Below, one piece after another: positions 61,465-64,000 of a stretch of DNA of 64,000 nucleotides. Origin of the DNA: Gammaproteobacteria bacterium (GTDB lineage: Bacteria > Pseudomonadota > Gammaproteobacteria > Burkholderiales > Gallionellaceae); contig JAHJBC010000006.1 in the NCBI GenBank assembly GCA_018813765.1, positions 496,001-560,000 on the forward strand. Reading direction: 5' to 3'. Within the stretch, counting starts at the first letter, position 1. Each line of letters starts with the position of its first letter. The notes below the pieces were generated by a model. That model did no database searches. It worked only from the letters and a program-made list of their open reading frames with translations, and had not been told where the DNA came from. A program made the position numbers and the translations under genes.

Positions 61465-61956
61465 ATGACTGTCATTTCCATCGTCGGCCACTCCGGCTCC
61501 GGCAAGACCACCCTGGTGGAAAAACTCATCCGCAAGCTGTGCGCGCGCGGTGTGAAGGTCGCCACCATCAAGCACGCGCATCACAAAGTGGAACTCGACA
61601 CGCCGGGCAAGGACAGCTTCCGTTACAAGGATGCCGGGGCGGTGATGAGCATGCTGCTCACGCGCGACGCGCTGCAACTGGTGGCGGATGCCAAAGAGGA
61701 GCGCGAGCCGGAACAACTGGCGCAGCGTTTTCTCGGCGAGGCCGACCTGGTGCTGGCGGAGGGTTTCTCGCATGCCCCGGGAGTAAAGATCGAAGTGTTG
61801 CGCCGCGCCTGCGACAAGCCGCCGCGCTGTGCCGTCGAAGATGGTTTGGTCGCCATCGTCACCGACATGGACGAGGTCTATCCGCAGTTGCCGCATTTCG
61901 GGCTGGAGGATGTGAACGGCATCGTCGATTTCATCCTGCAGCGAACCAGACAATGA
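61465..61956 (+). CDS. mobB: MobB, GTP-binding adaptor of Moco nucleotide attachment
   Basis: 163 residues with canonical Walker A GHSGSGKTTL, then TIKHAHHKVELDTPGKDSFR and DLVLAEGFSHAPGVKIEV. ATG at 61465. Overlaps mobA by 4 bp. Contrast with the degenerate paralogue at 41543. Confidence 0.92.
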   Translation: MTVISIVGHSGSGKTTLVEKLIRKLCARGVKVATIKHAHHKVELDTPGKDSFRYKDAGAVMSMLLTRDALQLVADAKEEREPEQLAQRFLGEADLVLAEGFSHAPGVKIEVLRRACDKPPRCAVEDGLVAIVTDMDEVYPQLPHFGLEDVNGIVDFILQRTRQ

Positions 61957-62528
61957 TCGACGATTGCACCGCGCTCATCCTCGCCGGCGGTGATTCGCGC
62001 CGCATGGGGCAGGACAAGGCAGGGCTGATTCTGGACGGCAAGTCGCTGCTGGAACGCGTCACGGCCACGATGCAGCAGGTGTTCCCCAAGGTGGTCGTGA
62101 GCGTGCGGCAACTGCGTGCCGAGGTCGATTTGCCGCAGGTGTGCGACGAGCATGAGGCCAGCGGCCCGCTGGCCGGATTGATTGCCGGGCTGGCGCAGGC
62201 CGATACGCCGTGGGTGTTCGCGGTGGCATGCGACATGCCGTTCGTGAGCGCCAAGGTGGTGGAGCATCTCGCGGGCTGCCGGGGCAAGTTTCAGGCTGTT
62301 GTTCCGGTGGTCGGCGGCTACGAGCAACCGCTGGCCGCGTTCTATGCGAAGAGCTCACTTGAGAAGATGCGCGCCAGTCTGGCTGCCGGAGACAGGAGTC
62401 TGCGCGGCGCGCTGGAGAAGCTGGAAGTGAATTATGTGAACGAGGCGGAGTTGCGTGCAGCCGATCCGCAATTGCGCAGTTTTTTCGATCTGGATACGCC
62501 GCAGGATTTTCAGGCGGCACAAAAGTGA
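61953..62528 (+). CDS. mobA: MobA, molybdenum cofactor guanylyltransferase
   Basis: 191 residues. LILAGGDSRRMGQDKA at the start is the GTP-binding signature, and VACDMPFVS the metal site. It makes bis-MGD cofactor, which the DMSO-reductase-family enzyme at 53025 requires. ATGA overlap with mobB. Confidence 0.94.
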   Translation: MIDDCTALILAGGDSRRMGQDKAGLILDGKSLLERVTATMQQVFPKVVVSVRQLRAEVDLPQVCDEHEASGPLAGLIAGLAQADTPWVFAVACDMPFVSAKVVEHLAGCRGKFQAVVPVVGGYEQPLAAFYAKSSLEKMRASLAAGDRSLRGALEKLEVNYVNEAELRAADPQLRSFFDLDTPQDFQAAQK

Positions 62529-62536
62529 GAATGGTA

Positions 62537-62609
62537 TGGCGCAATAACCAACGGGCATTGCGCCATTCAGTGTTAAACATACGGTGCAATGCGCTACGCT
62601 TATTGCACC
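62537..62609. repeat. Double-hairpin repeat between mobA and moeA
   Basis: Two related palindromes: TGGCGCAAT...ATTGCGCCA (62537-62565) and GGTGCAAT...ATTGCACC (62583-62609). Typical short interspersed palindrome, possibly ending the mobA transcript. Confidence 0.7.
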
Positions 62610-62630
62610 CTACACAGGGAAAGTAACAGG

Positions 62631-63869
62631 ATGGAACATCTGACTGTAACGGCCGCACAACAATGCGTGCTCGCATCGATCAAGTCACTCGGCAAAGAGA
62701 GCGTCAGGCTGGAACACACGCTCGGGCGTGTGCTGGCGGAAGACATTCGCGCCAACCGCGACCAGCCGCCTTATGATGTCTCGGCGATGGACGGCTTCGC
62801 TTTGCGCAGCGCCGATGTGGCGAGCGCACCCGCCATGCTGGAGATCATCGAGGATATCAAGGCGGGCGACATGCCGCAGAAGAGCGTGCAGGCCGGGCAA
62901 TGCGCGCGCATCATGACCGGCGCGCCGGTGCCGCAGGGAGCGGATGCGGTGATACGCGTCGAGGATACGCAAGCGCTGTCGGACACGCGGGTACAGATAA
63001 ATGTCGCCGTGAAGTCGCGCAACGACATCCGCGATCGCGGCGAGAGCATGAAGCACGGCGAGGTGGTGTTGCCGGCAGGCACCGAGATCACGCCCGGTGC
63101 GGTCGGCATGCTGGCGATGGTGAAGCGCGCCAGTGCGGAGGTGTACCGCATGCCGCGCGTGGCCATCCTGTCCACCGGCGACGAGCTGGAAGGGCTGAAC
63201 GATCCGTTCGATGCCAACAAGATCCCCGATGCCAACAGTTATGCGCTGATGGCGCAGGTGCAGGCGCTGGGCATCACGCCGGACCTGCTCGGCATCGCGC
63301 GCGATGAACCGGCCCACCTGAAGGAGATGCTGCAGCGCGGCCTGCAATACGACGTGCTGCTGGTCTCCGGTGGCACCTCGGTCGGCGTGCACGACTATGT
63401 TCGACCCACGCTGGAAGCACTGGGCGTGCAGATGAAGTTCTGGCGTGTGGAAATGAAACCGGGGCACCCGATGGCGTTCGGCACCACCGCAAATACTTTT
63501 GTCTTCGGCTTGCCCGGCAATCCGGTGTCCAGCATGGTGTGCTTCGAGCAATTCGTGCTGCCCGCGTTGCGTCGCATGGCGGGTTTCACGCGCGTGCATC
63601 GCCGTACGGTGACGGCCAAACTGGCGCGCGACGTGAAGCACAAGCACAGCCGCACCGAGTTCGTACGCGTGCTGCTCGGCAAGGAGGACGACGTATTGGT
63701 GGCGACCCCGACCGGCGATCAGGGCAGCGGCATCCTGCACTCGATGGCGCTGGCGGAAGGCTTGCTGGTCATACCCTCCGTTAGCAAGGGTATCGCGGCG
63801 GGAGAGCAGGTGACGGTGCAGTTGCTTGATGGGGCCGAGTATCAGAATGAGGCGGGCGGGGATTTTTAA
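62631..63869 (+). CDS. moeA: MoeA, molybdopterin molybdenumtransferase
   Basis: 412 residues. QPPYDVSAMDGFALR, GQCARIMTGAPVPQGAD, LLVSGGTSVGVHDYV and GLPGNPVSSMVCF are MoeA signatures. It inserts molybdate into adenylated molybdopterin. ATG at 62631 with CAGG upstream. Confidence 0.94.
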   Translation: MEHLTVTAAQQCVLASIKSLGKESVRLEHTLGRVLAEDIRANRDQPPYDVSAMDGFALRSADVASAPAMLEIIEDIKAGDMPQKSVQAGQCARIMTGAPVPQGADAVIRVEDTQALSDTRVQINVAVKSRNDIRDRGESMKHGEVVLPAGTEITPGAVGMLAMVKRASAEVYRMPRVAILSTGDELEGLNDPFDANKIPDANSYALMAQVQALGITPDLLGIARDEPAHLKEMLQRGLQYDVLLVSGGTSVGVHDYVRPTLEALGVQMKFWRVEMKPGHPMAFGTTANTFVFGLPGNPVSSMVCFEQFVLPALRRMAGFTRVHRRTVTAKLARDVKHKHSRTEFVRVLLGKEDDVLVATPTGDQGSGILHSMALAEGLLVIPSVSKGIAAGEQVTVQLLDGAEYQNEAGGDF

Positions 63870-63873
63870 CACT

Positions 63874-63970
63874 CCTTCCCCCTTGCAGGGGGAAGGTTGG
63901 GATGGGGGTGGATTCGATGGACTTCACAGCTTCTACCCCCTCCCTGGCCCTCCCCCTGCAAGGGGGAGGG
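63874..63970. repeat. Paired REP-like hairpins after moeA
   Basis: Hairpins CCTTCCCCC/GGGGGAAGG (63874-63896) and a 10-bp stem with CCCTCCCCCT arm (63948-63970), with complementary G/C-rich flanks between. Same layout as the pair after soxB and same family as the palindrome in the giant protein gene. Confidence 0.75.
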
Positions 63971-64000
63971 GATCGGGAGAAGATTGATCATGAGGAAAGC

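Noticed and set aside
63990-64000. ATG at the right edge as the start of a new gene
   Set aside because: Only 11 bases are visible, with GGGAGA about 10 bp upstream; too little to call.

Overview
The window looks like a chromosomal segment of a chemolithotrophic, sulfur-oxidising betaproteobacterium, most like the Gallionellaceae/Sulfuricellaceae (Nitrosomonadales). That placement rests on gene content and is an inference. It holds a soxYZAXB cluster without soxCD, a complete reverse Dsr cluster (dsrABEFHCMKLJOPN), TatABC, and most of the molybdenum cofactor pathway around a periplasmic molybdoenzyme operon. No tRNA, rRNA or CRISPR array was seen.

Layout. 1-527: 3' end of a YeeE/YedE (TsuA/SoxT-type) transporter, followed by a terminator. 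600-7560: a mobile, rearranged stretch with two RAYT transposase copies (one truncated), a vapBC toxin-antitoxin pair lying between RAYT remnants, and a large secreted metzincin/cadherin-like repeat protein. That protein carries several intergenic repeats in frame and appears truncated at its 3' end. 7537-9925: a tetrathionate-sensor-like two-component system (TtrSR type), divergent from soxYZAXB (10170-14427). 14574-18781: a DUF302 protein, a SoxH-like metallohydrolase, TusA, DsrE2 and a FadL-type porin. 18998-22345 (minus strand): a six-gene operon divergent from dsrA. It encodes a small protein, a Cas6/Cmx6-like protein, a cysteine-less DsrC paralogue, a fused double TusA, an unknown protein and a TauD-type dioxygenase. 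22631-34543: the dsr operon, then a DUF4202 protein, CysG (siroheme synthase) and several small unknown genes. 38964-41546: ApbC/Mrp and TatABC. 41543-43216: a MobB-like protein with a degenerate P-loop, and MoaA. 43462-44487: a porin with a sigma-54 promoter. 44608-46521: an ECF sigma factor, permease and thioredoxin-like module. 46572-51059 (minus): MoeB-like, PhnD-like, histidine kinase and NtrC-type regulator. 51438-59807: a molybdoenzyme operon (FeS, NrfD and Mo subunits, chaperone and five accessory genes). 59848-63869: moaC, moaD, moaE, mobB, mobA and moeA.

How it works together. Thiosulfate would be bound and processed by SoxYZ/AX/B in the periplasm. Without SoxCD the sulfane sulfur must enter the cytoplasm, where TusA, DsrE2, DsrEFH and DsrC pass it to reverse DsrAB (siroheme from CysG, amidated by DsrN). 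Electrons leave through DsrL and DsrMKJOP. Tat exports SoxY, SoxB, DsrO and the Mo subunit. The NtrC-type regulator probably controls the porin and the molybdoenzyme: both have GG-N10-GC sigma-54 promoters and the same upstream TTACC-N4-GGTAA palindrome.

The strongest leads for new biology are the Cas6-like protein embedded in a sulfur-relay operon, the shared sigma-54 regulon of an unassigned molybdoenzyme whose Mo subunit has Asp in place of a cluster cysteine, and the in-frame capture of intergenic repeats by a giant secreted protein.
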